Source: JANNVK01 sp031414415
GTDB taxonomy: Bacteria > Acidobacteriota > Blastocatellia > Pyrinomonadales > Pyrinomonadaceae
Assembly (NCBI GenBank): GCA_031414415.1
Contig: JANNVK010000132.1
Span: 1 to 64,000 of the forward strand
DNA: 64,000 bases
Direction of reading: 5' to 3'
The notes under the pieces were generated by a model, which saw only the letters and a program-made list of their open reading frames with translations, ran no database searches and had not been told where the DNA came from. Made by a program: the position numbers and the translations under genes. Below are positions 24,139-33,449 of this stretch, piece by piece (position 1 is the first letter of the stretch; the number at the start of each line of letters is the position of its first letter).

Positions 24139-25368
24139 ATGGACATCAATCAACTTAACAATTTACAGTCATATATGTTTCGGGAAGGAAGTATCCACAG
24201 TGCTGTAAAAGTAGTGAAAACTTTGATTAACGCCTATTCAAAGAATGCGGATAAAGATAATTTTTTTGATTCTAAATTGAAAAAAGCGTTAACTGATTTT
24301 CAACAATCAAAAAGTCTTCAGCCAACTGGCATATTAAATTTGAAAACGTGGTTGGCAATTGGTGCGGAAATGGATCCGATTACAATCAACATTGTTTCAA
24401 TGTCCGATCCGATGCTCCGAGATTTATTGCTATCCGGCTATCGATCTAAGTTTCCATTTAAGAAATTTTCTTCTAACAATTCTTTCGCTACGCCAATTCA
24501 TATTAGTTCGACAAGTTCTATTTTCGAAACAAAATCTTATGAATTCACTTTTCGTCTTTTTGTGAGCGTTTTTGCACCGTTTGATTGGTTCGGACCTTTA
24601 AATCTCTCGAGAGGTGATAGTGCAAGCCGTCGCTTTACTTTCGATCCGAAAGCCAGTTATCGGTTGCAAAGTTTTTCGACAATTACAGCAACGCCGGGAA
24701 CCCGAACATATCAATGGACGAAAAATTACGCTAAAACTAATGTATCTCCAGCAACCGACTCGTATTTATGGATGCCTTGGAATAGAGGGAGTTCCTCAGT
24801 AAAATCCAAAGGACAGATTAGACGCGAAGAACTAACTACTGATTTTGACAATCCATTTTCGGAAGAAACAAACCATACACCACATCATCTGAAATATCAT
24901 CTGAGCGGCAACGACGATGCTTTTGCTATTGTCGGCGAGAATAGTTGGCTTTCTTCGGATATTGATGTGCATCCGAATATTCAGTTTAAATATACACAGG
25001 ACAAAACAGATTCAAACAAAATTAGACTCAGAGCTTTCGGAAATGTCATCGGCGATCAATTTCCTTGTGTCGAAACCTTTTTGAATGATAAAAACGATAA
25101 TGGCGTAATGCTAGGCATTTGGCAGATTCGTGAAGGCGATGGTCCAGTTACAACTCGTGAAGGAACACCCGGAATACCAGGCGATAAACGCTTGCCGATG
25201 ATTGATTTTGATATAACAATTATTGTTGAAAAAGGAATTTTTACCGGAGTCGAGAAAAATGGCAGAGTAGTTTCGTTAGCTGAGCATAATAAACCTTATA
25301 TTGATGCAGCACCAGTAACAGGAACACCTCTTCCATTGGAAAAACCGCGTCCGGCAACTCATTATTAG
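24139..25368 (+). CDS. Protein with N-terminal peptidoglycan-binding-like domain and an unknown C-terminal domain
   Basis: A 409-residue protein. Residues about 15-75 match a PG_binding_1-like helical domain (FFDSKLKKALTDFQQSKSLQPTGILNLKTWLAIG). The remaining 330 residues are beta-rich, with YEFTFRLFVSVFAPFDWFGP and LPMIDFDITIIVEKGIF, and are not recognised. No signal peptide is visible. The ATG at 24139 was preferred to an upstream in-frame ATG because the protein then begins just before the domain. It is the first cargo gene between the intact DUF962 gene and the DUF962 3' remnant. Confidence 0.6.
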   Translation: MDINQLNNLQSYMFREGSIHSAVKVVKTLINAYSKNADKDNFFDSKLKKALTDFQQSKSLQPTGILNLKTWLAIGAEMDPITINIVSMSDPMLRDLLLSGYRSKFPFKKFSSNNSFATPIHISSTSSIFETKSYEFTFRLFVSVFAPFDWFGPLNLSRGDSASRRFTFDPKASYRLQSFSTITATPGTRTYQWTKNYAKTNVSPATDSYLWMPWNRGSSSVKSKGQIRREELTTDFDNPFSEETNHTPHHLKYHLSGNDDAFAIVGENSWLSSDIDVHPNIQFKYTQDKTDSNKIRLRAFGNVIGDQFPCVETFLNDKNDNGVMLGIWQIREGDGPVTTREGTPGIPGDKRLPMIDFDITIIVEKGIFTGVEKNGRVVSLAEHNKPYIDAAPVTGTPLPLEKPRPATHY

Positions 25369-25381
25369 GAAGTAAAAAATT

Positions 25382-25933
25382 ATGAGAAATTTAAAAAGAG
25401 CAATTATTTTATGGAGTCTGATTTTCACCTTGTCGTGTTCGTTGTTGGCAACACCGACCGATATGATTTATCTGATTCCCGAAGGTTACACAGGCGGAGT
25501 GTTTATTCTCTACGATGAAAACTGCAACACGACTGCCGAAACTTTGGCTGATGGCACGATTATTTATCGCATTCCGAAAGACGGCTTGCTCATCATTAAA
25601 CCACCTTTGAGCGGCGGACCTTATAATTTTAGATATTTTTATGTTGATGAAAATGACAAACGCACAGAAATCAAATATCTCGAACCAACCTTTGAGGTTA
25701 GAAAACCTTCCAACACCAATTTAAAACCAGATGGCAACATCACGGAAGAAGAACGAGATACGAAGATTTTCACGATGAATCATCGCAGAATCGGTTTCAG
25801 ATTTCACAACACTCCGATGCTTTTGTTTGCTTTTTCCATTGGATACCCAAAAGATGGAACATTTATTTACAATAGAACTCTTGACCGTTTTGACAAAATC
25901 GAAACCGAAATTGAAAAAAAAAGACAACCATAA
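25382..25933 (+). CDS. Exported DUF6843-like protein
   Basis: A 183-residue protein with a signal sequence (residues 1-24, ending LLATP; a Cys at 19 gives an imperfect lipobox). A mature domain with DMIYLIPEGYTGGVFILYDE and GTIIYRIPKDGLLIIKPP follows, the pattern of the uncharacterised DUF6843 family. It starts 11 bases after the previous gene. Its first 40 codons are duplicated with few changes at 25952-26070, where they are joined to a DUF962 3' end. Confidence 0.65.
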   Translation: MRNLKRAIILWSLIFTLSCSLLATPTDMIYLIPEGYTGGVFILYDENCNTTAETLADGTIIYRIPKDGLLIIKPPLSGGPYNFRYFYVDENDKRTEIKYLEPTFEVRKPSNTNLKPDGNITEEERDTKIFTMNHRRIGFRFHNTPMLLFAFSIGYPKDGTFIYNRTLDRFDKIETEIEKKRQP

Positions 25934-25951
25934 ATCTCAATGAAATAAAAA

Positions 25952-26197
25952 ATGCTAAATTTGAAAAACATAATCATTTTATGGAGTTTGGTTTTCACTT
26001 TGTCGTATTCGCTCTTGGCAACACCGACCGATATGATTTATCTGATTCCCGAAGGTTACACAGGCGGTTTGTTTATTTTCGGCTGGTTTCTGCAATTTAT
26101 CGGGCACTATTTCGAAGGAAAACCAACGGAATTTTTCAAAGATTGGCGATTTTTGTTGGTCGGGTTTCGTTGGTGGTTTGCCAAAATGAGATGGTAG
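25952..26197 (+). pseudogene. Chimeric open frame: 5' end of the DUF6843 gene joined to 3' end of the DUF962 gene
   Basis: An 81-codon frame. Codons 1-41 repeat the start of the preceding gene (same signal sequence, then TPTDMIYLIPEGYTGG). From codon 42 it repeats the last 40 codons of the DUF962 gene at 23771 (GWFLQFIGHYFEGKP onward). The two parents share GTTTATT at the join, so microhomology recombination is likely. The frame stays open, so a small membrane peptide could be made, but its structure is that of a recombination remnant. Confidence 0.8.
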
Positions 26198-26201
26198 TTT
26201 T

Positions 26202-26453
26202 ATGGAAAAATGTCCAAAGTGCGGTGCCGAAAAAATGTTTCCGACTGATGTTTCGATGGTCGGCGAAGCAAGATTAGAAGTTGCTGTTTATGAAAATCCA
26301 ACAGCATTAATTTTTCGCCAAAAGCGTTCAAGTTCGCTCAAATCGCAAACTTGTGGTGGTTGTGGATACATTGAATTTTATGCGACGAATGCTCGATTAC
26401 TGCTTGCAGCGTATCTCGAAGGAGAAAAACAAAAAAACGAGACCAATTTATAG
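26202..26453 (+). CDS. Small zinc-ribbon protein
   Basis: An 83-residue protein with two Cys pairs, CPKCGAEKMF at residues 4-13 and CGGCGYIEFYA near 52-62, which form a typical zinc ribbon. The middle contains EVAVYENPTALIFRQK, as in small ribbon proteins of unknown function. It starts 4 bases after the chimeric frame. In the state before cargo insertion it would have followed the DUF962 gene directly (inference). Confidence 0.75.
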   Translation: MEKCPKCGAEKMFPTDVSMVGEARLEVAVYENPTALIFRQKRSSSLKSQTCGGCGYIEFYATNARLLLAAYLEGEKQKNETNL

Positions 26454-26482
26454 CCTCGTATTTGAGATTTTTTCCCAGCTAG

Positions 26483-27850
26483 TTACCTTGGCAAATCAAG
26501 CACATCAGCTCGAGTAATAATTCCCGTAATTCTTCCAAAAGTTTCGACCAAAACTGCCGGAGTTTTTTGCAATTTTCTTGTAATGTCGGCAATACTATCT
26601 TCAACATCGACTACCGTGAAACTCTTTTCCATAATATCTGAAATCGGCGACTCAATTAACTCTTTATTTTCTAATAACTTAGTAAGAATACGACTTTCTT
26701 TAATTGAGCCGACGGATTTTCCTTCAGCCAAAACTGGAAGTTGTGTTATTCCATTATCCGTCATTCGATGCAAGGCAACACCGACAGTTTCAGACGGCGA
26801 AACCGACAAAAGTTTTTCCGGCGAATGCTCTGATTTTGTTTCGAGAATCAAACCAGCCGAGATTTTTTGTGGCTCGAGTAATAATTTTTCCTTCATCCAT
26901 TCGTCCGAATGATGTTTTGTCAAATAATGCTCGCCCGTGTCGCAAACGATAAAGACGACGATAGCATTTTCGTCCAAATCTTTTGCTGCTTTGAGTGTAG
27001 CGGCAAAAATTGTTCCAGCTGAACCACCGCAAAAAATTCCTTCGTGTCGTCCGAGTTGACGAGACATTTCGAATGATTCGCGGTCGGTAATGTTGATAAT
27101 TTCGTCGATTATTTTGACATCTGCATTTCCGACAGGAATGTTTTGTCCAATGCCTTCAACAAGATACGGAGTTGCTTCTGGCACGTGTCCGGTTTCTTTG
27201 TAGGTTTTGAAAATCGAACCATAAGGATCAGCACCGATAATTTTGATGTTCGGATTTTGCTCTTTCAGGTAACGCGAAGTTCCAGTAATTGTTCCGCCGG
27301 TTCCGATCGACGCAACAAAATGCGTAATTTTCCCGTCAGTATCATTCCAAATTTCAGGTCCAGTTGTGCGGTAGTGTGCGAGCGGATTTGCCGGATGATT
27401 GTATTGATCGGGATAAAAACTATTCGGTGTTTCGGCGGCAATTCGCTTGGCGGTTGAAACGTAATGGTCGGGTGTGCCATATTTTTCGGCAGCCGAACAA
27501 ATCACAACTTCTGCACCGACAGCTTTCAAATATCGGCGTTTTTCGACCGAAACTTTGTCCGTCATTACAAAAATACATTTATAACCGCGAACTGCCGCAA
27601 CCAATGCCATTCCAATTCCGGTGTTTCCCGAAGTTGCTTCAATTAACGTTCCGCCTTTTTTCAAAATACCTTTTTCCTCGGCATCGTCGATCATCGAAAC
27701 ACCGATGCGATCTTTGACGGAATAACCCGGATTGAGGCTTTCCATTTTGGCGAAAACCTGTGCCTTAATGCCGTATTGCTTGGTGATATTGTTAATTCTT
27801 ACGAGCGGCGTATTGCCGATGATGCCGAGAACGTTGTCAAAAGTTTTCAT
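26483..27850 (-). CDS. Cystathionine beta-synthase (PLP enzyme with C-terminal CBS pair)
   Basis: A 455-residue fold-II PLP enzyme. K46 in NPGYSVKDR is the Schiff-base lysine. SGNTG holds the substrate carboxylate, and GTGGTITG binds the PLP phosphate. Residues about 335-455 form two CBS motifs (SPSETVGVALHRMTDNGITQLPVL and VVDVEDSIADITRKLQ). The CBS pair and overall length favour cystathionine beta-synthase, which condenses serine and homocysteine in transsulfuration, over a plain cysteine synthase. Exact substrate is inferred. It converges on the zinc-ribbon gene. Confidence 0.87.
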   Translation of the reverse strand: MKTFDNVLGIIGNTPLVRINNITKQYGIKAQVFAKMESLNPGYSVKDRIGVSMIDDAEEKGILKKGGTLIEATSGNTGIGMALVAAVRGYKCIFVMTDKVSVEKRRYLKAVGAEVVICSAAEKYGTPDHYVSTAKRIAAETPNSFYPDQYNHPANPLAHYRTTGPEIWNDTDGKITHFVASIGTGGTITGTSRYLKEQNPNIKIIGADPYGSIFKTYKETGHVPEATPYLVEGIGQNIPVGNADVKIIDEIINITDRESFEMSRQLGRHEGIFCGGSAGTIFAATLKAAKDLDENAIVVFIVCDTGEHYLTKHHSDEWMKEKLLLEPQKISAGLILETKSEHSPEKLLSVSPSETVGVALHRMTDNGITQLPVLAEGKSVGSIKESRILTKLLENKELIESPISDIMEKSFTVVDVEDSIADITRKLQKTPAVLVETFGRITGIITRADVLDLPR

Positions 27851-27903
27851 AAAATTACCGTGATGTTAAAAATCGAAAGACTATTTTTAACCAAAAACGC
27901 TGT

Positions 27904-28725
27904 TTAAGCAAGAATCGAATTTTGATGAAGCAATTCGCGTCGTTTATTTAAGAGCCTCTCAGGATTGTTTGTGATGATTGCTACGATGCCGATGTTTGTT
28001 GCTCGTTTGACCCAAATCGGATTATCTGCTGTCCAAATTACAGTCGGAAAACTGCTGAGCCTTGCCTTTTCGACAAGTTTTTTTGTCGCCATCGAAAAAT
28101 GAATTGATAGCTGATTTGCCTTACAATCTTCAGCTTTTTCAATAATATGACTTCGTTTTTTAAAAATATTTAAAATTTTAGGAGCAAAAAGTGCGGCAGT
28201 TGTTGTCTGCGGAAGAAGTTTTCTGGCTTGCTTAACCGCCTCAAGTTTAAAACTTTTCAAAACTATTTGGTCAACAAATTTTGAATCTTTAACAACTTTT
28301 GCAACTGCCTCAACGAGAGGTTTAATTTCTTTATTTTTGCACTTCATTTCAAGATAAAGCGAACCTTTATAATCATTTAGAAATTCGAAAAATTGCTCAA
28401 GTGTGAGAATTCGCTCGTTAGAAAAAGCCGGATTAGCTTTAAATGGATTTTTAACATTAAACCAAGAACCAATGTCTATTTGATGAAGTTCTGCAATTGA
28501 AAGATCAGATATTTTATGTTTTAACTGAGCAATTCTGCGTAAAGAAGCGTCGTGAAAAACAACCGGAATTCCTTCTTTTGAAAGCCGAACGTCGAACTCA
28601 ATTCCTTCAGCACCAACTTCGATAGCTTTTTGAAATGCCGCCCGAGAATTTTCAGGTGCATCAGAAGAAGCACCGCGATGAGCAATGATTTTGGGAAATA
28701 TTTGATCGCCGTTGGTCTGATACAT
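27904..28725 (-). CDS. Glycerophosphodiester phosphodiesterase family protein
   Basis: A 273-residue GDPD-type TIM barrel. Catalytic motifs are IAHRGASSDAPENSRAAF, GIEFDVRLSKEGIPVVFHD and LYLEMKCK. The enzyme hydrolyses glycerophosphodiesters from lipid turnover to glycerol-3-phosphate and an alcohol. No signal peptide is seen, so it is probably cytoplasmic. The start lies 11 bases after the upstream methyltransferase gene, so they are likely co-transcribed. Confidence 0.9.
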   Translation of the reverse strand: MYQTNGDQIFPKIIAHRGASSDAPENSRAAFQKAIEVGAEGIEFDVRLSKEGIPVVFHDASLRRIAQLKHKISDLSIAELHQIDIGSWFNVKNPFKANPAFSNERILTLEQFFEFLNDYKGSLYLEMKCKNKEIKPLVEAVAKVVKDSKFVDQIVLKSFKLEAVKQARKLLPQTTTAALFAPKILNIFKKRSHIIEKAEDCKANQLSIHFSMATKKLVEKARLSSFPTVIWTADNPIWVKRATNIGIVAIITNNPERLLNKRRELLHQNSILA

Positions 28726-28736
28726 TTATATTTGAA

Positions 28737-29372
28737 CTATTTCTTGACCAGCAAGAAAAGTTTTTTTGACCAACCGATTGGTTCAGTCATAGGAAAATTA
28801 TGATCGCCAACGAGATGAAAATATGATTGAGAAGTTAGCTTTACCTCGTTCATTGAGTGAGCTTTAAAATTGTATAAAATTTCTAAAACTGAGCCGATTA
28901 TACTTGGTCTAACCGGAATTAAAACCAATGTTCCGCTCGGTTTTAAAACACGCGAAAGTTCACGCAATCCATCGCCAAGTGGAACATATTCTAGAGCTCC
29001 ACAAGTAAAAACAACATCAAAACTTTCATCAGGAAAAGGAAGCGAAAGCAGGTTTCCTTGAACTACTTCAATACTTTTTTCATTGGTGGTTTTGTCTTCT
29101 TGAAACTGTTCTTTAGCAACTCCTAAAGATTTGAACGAAAGATCCAGAGCAACTATGTGTTTGGGTAAATATCCGGCTTTGTTGAGTGCAAGAGTGACAA
29201 GTCCAGTTCCGCAACCTGCATCTAAAACCAACGAGTCATTTGAAATCTCTAAGTTTAATGACCGTAGGTATTTAGAAACTGAATCACGATAGCCATTAAT
29301 CTTAAAAAAAAGATTATGAACATCGGCAACGCCATCGTAAAAAGATTGTGTTTTAGTTTTTGAGACTTTCAT
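28737..29372 (-). CDS. Class I SAM-dependent methyltransferase
   Basis: A 211-residue protein from the ATG at 29372; a GTG at 29390 would add six residues. SAM motif VLDAGCGTGLVTLAL, the acidic strand VALDLS, and post-motifs FDVVFTCGALEYV and LKPSGTLVLIPVRP mark a type-11 methyltransferase. The first 45 residues (SFYDGVADVHNLFFKINGYRD) resemble ubiquinone/menaquinone- or lipid-type methyltransferases, but the substrate is unknown. It is followed closely by a GDPD gene, hinting at lipid metabolism. Confidence 0.82.
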   Translation of the reverse strand: MKVSKTKTQSFYDGVADVHNLFFKINGYRDSVSKYLRSLNLEISNDSLVLDAGCGTGLVTLALNKAGYLPKHIVALDLSFKSLGVAKEQFQEDKTTNEKSIEVVQGNLLSLPFPDESFDVVFTCGALEYVPLGDGLRELSRVLKPSGTLVLIPVRPSIIGSVLEILYNFKAHSMNEVKLTSQSYFHLVGDHNFPMTEPIGWSKKLFLLVKK

Positions 29373-29421
29373 TAAAATCGTTGAAATCACGTAAGAATAA
29401 CATAAACTTCAACAGGTTGTC

Positions 29422-30834
29422 TTATTTCTCTGCGAGTAATTTCTGAATCCAATATCGTATTTCTTCTTGCTTGCCAGAACCAGTGCGAATGTAGCGAATT
29501 ACGCCTTTGCGGTCGATTAAAATTGCCGTTGGTATGTTATTTGCCGCATAATTATTTTGGTTAATTTCATCTAAACCAACAGCGAATTGGTATGGCAATT
29601 TTTCGTCAATTTTAAACTGTTTGAGTGTTTCAAATTCATCAGCGTTTTTCTTTAGACTTCCATCGCTGGAGTAATATCTTGTAACGCCAATTATTTCTAA
29701 GCCATCTTTTTGAAAAAGTTCATTCCACTCAATTAAATGCGGAAAAACCTCGCGGCAAGGTCCGCACCAAGTTGCCCAAAAATCAAGAAGCACAACTTTA
29801 CCGTTTAACTCTTCTAAAGATTTTGGCGATGATGTCCATTTATCAATTAATAATTTTGGGGCTTTTTCCTTGAGAATTGCATATTGCGACTCGCGTTTGG
29901 CAAAATTTCTTTTGAGTTCGTTTTGAGCAGCGAGATTTTTAAAAGTTTTGTTTATTGAGCCAACTGTTTCACGAAAAATATCTAAAGCGTCTTTTTTTCG
30001 ATTATTTTCAATCAAAAAAGTAACTAATTTGTCAGTTGCTTGAAAATAAACACCATAAGATTCGAGCGAAACTGCGGTTGATTTCAGCTCAACCAAAGTT
30101 TTTTCAGCTTTTTCGAGACTGCCATATTCTCTGTTGGCTTCAAAAATAAACAACGTCGAATCGACAATTTCATTAAGTGCTTTTGTTCGTGAAGGTTCGT
30201 CTTTAAACAATTCTTTAGCAATTCTGATCCATTCGTCGCCATGTTTATCAGCATTTAAAAAATCTTTATTTTCGAGATAATTTTTTGCTAATTCTGCTTC
30301 AATTTTACCTCGTTCGCCAAGTTTTATCGGCTCATTACTGAGATAATCTTTAAAAAAACTTTCAGCTTCAGTAAATTGCTTTTTTCTCGCTGAAACAATT
30401 GCCAGAATTGAACGAGCCGTTTGCAAATCTTCAATTTTCGTATCTTTTAATTGCAAAAAAACTATTAAATTGTCGCGACTTTGGTCAATATTTTCGCTAA
30501 TCCAATGTAGTAAACCGAGATAATAAAAATCATATCCATTCAGCGTTTTTCGTGCAGAAAGAATCGCGGCATTTTTGGCTGCTATTTGTTTTTGTTCGCG
30601 AAAAGTTTGATTGTAAAGATTGTCAGTATAAGGAATTTTTTTGAGATTAAATTCAGCAAATCTGCGTTTGATAAAACCATTTGCTTCATCAAAAAGTTCG
30701 AGCGAAGATTTTTCGGTTTTTTGTGTAGATTGTTTGACCGAATCAACAGGCGAAACACGCCTCGACTGAGCGAAAACGGTTGTCGCAGAAATAAACAAAA
30801 TAGCTATAAAAATAACTGGAAAAATTTTACGCAT
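29422..30834 (-). CDS. TlpA-family thiol-disulfide oxidoreductase with TPR-like N-terminal region
   Basis: A 470-residue exported protein. Residues 1-22 form a signal peptide ending VFAQS. Residues about 45-310 are helical and repeat-like, consistent with TPR or another alpha-solenoid. The C-terminal 150 residues are a thioredoxin-like TlpA/ResA domain with DFWATWCGPCREVFPHL (CGPC near residue 355) and the cis-Pro segment NNIPTAILIDRKG. It probably reduces disulfides outside the cytoplasm, for example in cytochrome c maturation; partners are unknown. It is 8 bases from the ThiO-like gene. Confidence 0.85.
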   Translation of the reverse strand: MRKIFPVIFIAILFISATTVFAQSRRVSPVDSVKQSTQKTEKSSLELFDEANGFIKRRFAEFNLKKIPYTDNLYNQTFREQKQIAAKNAAILSARKTLNGYDFYYLGLLHWISENIDQSRDNLIVFLQLKDTKIEDLQTARSILAIVSARKKQFTEAESFFKDYLSNEPIKLGERGKIEAELAKNYLENKDFLNADKHGDEWIRIAKELFKDEPSRTKALNEIVDSTLFIFEANREYGSLEKAEKTLVELKSTAVSLESYGVYFQATDKLVTFLIENNRKKDALDIFRETVGSINKTFKNLAAQNELKRNFAKRESQYAILKEKAPKLLIDKWTSSPKSLEELNGKVVLLDFWATWCGPCREVFPHLIEWNELFQKDGLEIIGVTRYYSSDGSLKKNADEFETLKQFKIDEKLPYQFAVGLDEINQNNYAANNIPTAILIDRKGVIRYIRTGSGKQEEIRYWIQKLLAEK

Positions 30835-30842
30835 AAACCTTT

Positions 30843-31961
30843 TTAAATTGCATTTTTTTGCAATCTTAAAAAACCAAAATCTTTTTCATATTCAGTTTCA
30901 ATATTGTTAACTGCTTGTTTCGCAATAATTTCTGCTGTTTTCGGAGCAAGCAAAATTCCATTTCTAAAATGTGCTGTCGCAATCAAAAGATTTTCAATAT
31001 TTGGAACTTTTCCAAGTAACGGCAAACCATCCGCAAAAAATGGACGCAAACCAGACCATTTTTCTGTAATACCTAAATTTGCCAAGCTCGGTGCAATTTC
31101 TATTGTGTTTCCGAAAACAAATTCAAAACCTTCCAGCGTTGTGTTTTTATCAAAACCCACATCTTCGACAGTTGCACCAGCCAAAATTCTACCGTCTCGA
31201 CGCGGAACAATATAACCACGCGGAGAACATATAACTCTCGTAAATAAACGTTTTGCAGTTTTTAAACTCATCATTTGTCCGCGAATCGGTTTAACTTCCG
31301 GTAATTTAAAACCAACTGTTTTGATGAAAGAAGTCCACGCACCTGTTGCAAAAATTACTTTATCAGCAAAAAAATTTTGGTTTTTTGTTTCAACTCCAGT
31401 GACACGATTTTTTTCATTCAAAACAGCGATAACTTCTTCATTTTCAAACACTTCAATATTATTATTTTCAGCAAAATGTTTTAAAGCAGCTAACAATTTA
31501 CGATTTTCAACTTGCCAATCATTCTCAAAAAATAATCCTTCAAATACGTTTGGTGAAACAAATGGTTCCATTTTGCGGATTTCAGTAGAAGTGAGTTTTT
31601 CGATCTTCAAGCCAATCGCACTTTGCCATTTAAACCTTTTATTTAGTTCAATTGAGTCAGTTTCAGAAAACGATAAACAAAGTGTTCCGCTAGTTTCTAG
31701 TTCAACATCAATACCGGTTTCCGCCAACAACTCGTCTGCAAATTTTGGAAAAAGATTGCGAGATTCATTGCAAAAATTAAAAAAAGCATCATTTTTGTTA
31801 GTTTCGGCTTGAACTGCCAGCATTCCAGCAGCTGCAAAAGACGCTTCTTCTCCGAGTTTTCCGCGTTCTAAAATTGTAATTTTCTTGACACCAAGTTTCC
31901 GCAAACTTCTCGCAATACTTAGACCAATTATGCCGCCACCGATGATTAAAATTTCACTCAT
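30843..31961 (-). CDS. FAD-dependent glycine oxidase-like (ThiO/DAO family)
   Basis: A 372-residue FAD enzyme. It starts MSEILIIGGGIIGLSIARSL, the dinucleotide-binding fold, and has FAAAGMLAVQAE, VKPIRGQMMSL and a C-terminal HFRNGILLAPKTAEII. These match ThiO, which oxidises glycine to the imine used for thiazole synthesis, but D-amino-acid oxidases of the same family cannot be excluded. No other thiamine gene is nearby. The ATG at 31961 was chosen over an upstream start at 31994, which adds residues before the FAD fold. Confidence 0.8.
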   Translation of the reverse strand: MSEILIIGGGIIGLSIARSLRKLGVKKITILERGKLGEEASFAAAGMLAVQAETNKNDAFFNFCNESRNLFPKFADELLAETGIDVELETSGTLCLSFSETDSIELNKRFKWQSAIGLKIEKLTSTEIRKMEPFVSPNVFEGLFFENDWQVENRKLLAALKHFAENNNIEVFENEEVIAVLNEKNRVTGVETKNQNFFADKVIFATGAWTSFIKTVGFKLPEVKPIRGQMMSLKTAKRLFTRVICSPRGYIVPRRDGRILAGATVEDVGFDKNTTLEGFEFVFGNTIEIAPSLANLGITEKWSGLRPFFADGLPLLGKVPNIENLLIATAHFRNGILLAPKTAEIIAKQAVNNIETEYEKDFGFLRLQKNAI

Positions 31962-32032
31962 TGCTACTAAATAACTTTCGTTGTAAATTATCAATTGTAA
32001 TTCTCTCTAAAGCCAAAAGGAAATTGCACTTT

Positions 32033-32437
32033 ATGAATGAACAAAAACTTGACCTTATTTTAACCGTTGTCAGCGAACTTAAAGGAAAAGTAGATAAATT
32101 TGACTTAAGACTTGATGGTTTCGAAGGGAAACTCGATAAACTTGATTCCAGAATTGAAAGTCTCGAAAATGGGTTTCGTGATTTTAAAAAGCAATTTATC
32201 AATGCATTTGAAGCAATAAAAACACGAATTTATATTTTAGAGAAGCAGAGGTTTGCAATTGGCGTTGAATTAAAAGATGACCTTCGGCGTGAAACAAATG
32301 ATGTGCAACAAGATATTAATAATTTAGAAAACAAAATAATGCTTGAACAAGCAGAGAAATTGCAAGATCGGGTCAGAGTGAGAGAATTGGAGATGAGACT
32401 TTCCAGATTAGAAGAAAAATTCAGATTAGCTGCTTAA
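32033..32437 (+). CDS. Coiled-coil protein of unknown function
   Basis: A 134-residue highly charged protein made almost wholly of heptad repeats. The N-terminal part (LRLDGFEGKLDKLDSRIESLENGFRDF) resembles short seven-residue repeat coiled coils. The C-terminal half (ETNDVQQDINNLENKIMLEQ, MRLSRLEEKFRLAA) continues it. No signal or membrane segment is visible. AAGG lies about 13 bases upstream of the ATG. It is divergent from the ThiO-like gene and lies 7 bases before the isocitrate dehydrogenase family gene. Confidence 0.65.
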   Translation: MNEQKLDLILTVVSELKGKVDKFDLRLDGFEGKLDKLDSRIESLENGFRDFKKQFINAFEAIKTRIYILEKQRFAIGVELKDDLRRETNDVQQDINNLENKIMLEQAEKLQDRVRVRELEMRLSRLEEKFRLAA

Positions 32438-32444
32438 AAGATTT

Positions 32445-33449
32445 ATGAAACACACAATCACATTGATCCCAGGCGATGGCATTGGACCAGAAATTATCGC
32501 CGCAACGGTAAGTATAATTGAGGCTTCCGGTGTTGATATAGCTTGGGAAAATCATATTCTCGGAGCTCAAGCACTCGAAAAACACGGGACAACTATACCT
32601 GATTCGTCGATTGAATCAATAAAAAAGAACAAAGTTGCACTTAAAGGACCGATTGGCACGCCGATTGGGAAAGGTTTTGCATCGGTAAATGTTGGTTTGA
32701 GAAAAAACTTGGACTTATATGCAAATGTTCGCCCAATTAAGGCTTTGCCAAATGTTGAGTGTAAATATCCCAATTTGGATTTGGTGATTGTTCGCGAAAA
32801 TACGGAAGATTTGTATGCTGGTCTGGAGCATATTGTTGTTCCCGGAGTTGTCGAAAGCATTAAAGTAATTACTGAAAAAGCCTCGACCAGAATTTCGCGT
32901 TATGCTTTCGAATTTGCACGCCGAGAAGGCAGAAAGCGAGTAACCGCGGTGCATAAAGCAAATATTATGAAGCTATCTGATGGGCTTTTTCTTGAATGCT
33001 TTTACAATGCGGCGAAGGATTTTCCCGAGATTGTTGCCGATGATAAAATTATCGACAATTGCTGTATGCAACTCGTGATGCGTCCCGAACAGTTTGACGT
33101 GATGGTGATGGAAAATCTTTATGGCGATATTGTTTCCGATTTATGTGCCGGTCTAATTGGTGGTTTAGGGCTTGCTCCGGGAGCAAATATCGGCGAACAA
33201 GGTGCGGTTTTTGAAGCCGTTCATGGCTCTGCACCCGATATTGCTGGACAAGGCGTGGCTAATCCGACCGCTGTTTTGATGTCAGGTATTTTGATGCTCA
33301 AGCACATCGGTGAAACTGACGCGGCGAATCGTGTAGAAAAGGCAATGATGGATGTGTTCATCGAAGGAAAGGTCAGAACAAAAGACCTTGGCGGAACGGC
33401 AAAAACCGCCGAATTTGCTCAAGCAATTATTGAAAAGTTGACAAAATGA
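32445..33449 (+). CDS. NAD-type isocitrate/isopropylmalate dehydrogenase family enzyme
   Basis: A 334-residue beta-decarboxylating dehydrogenase. Motifs are ITLIPGDGIGPEI, the substrate loop SVNVGLRKNLDLYANVRP, RENTEDLYAGLEH, the K/Y pair region AVHKANIMKLSDG, the metal site ENLYGDIVSDL and the nucleotide site AVHGSAPDIAGQGVANPTA. The SVNVGLR loop and ENTEDLYAG favour NAD-dependent isocitrate (or homoisocitrate) dehydrogenase over LeuB. Oxidative decarboxylation in the TCA cycle is the likely role. The stop overlaps the PNPOx-like gene by 4 bases. Confidence 0.88.
   Translation: MKHTITLIPGDGIGPEIIAATVSIIEASGVDIAWENHILGAQALEKHGTTIPDSSIESIKKNKVALKGPIGTPIGKGFASVNVGLRKNLDLYANVRPIKALPNVECKYPNLDLVIVRENTEDLYAGLEHIVVPGVVESIKVITEKASTRISRYAFEFARREGRKRVTAVHKANIMKLSDGLFLECFYNAAKDFPEIVADDKIIDNCCMQLVMRPEQFDVMVMENLYGDIVSDLCAGLIGGLGLAPGANIGEQGAVFEAVHGSAPDIAGQGVANPTAVLMSGILMLKHIGETDAANRVEKAMMDVFIEGKVRTKDLGGTAKTAEFAQAIIEKLTK

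Noticed and set aside
25721..25927. Minus-strand 68-codon frame opposite the DUF6843 gene
   Set aside because: Antisense shadow, Phe/Ser-rich, no ribosome site.
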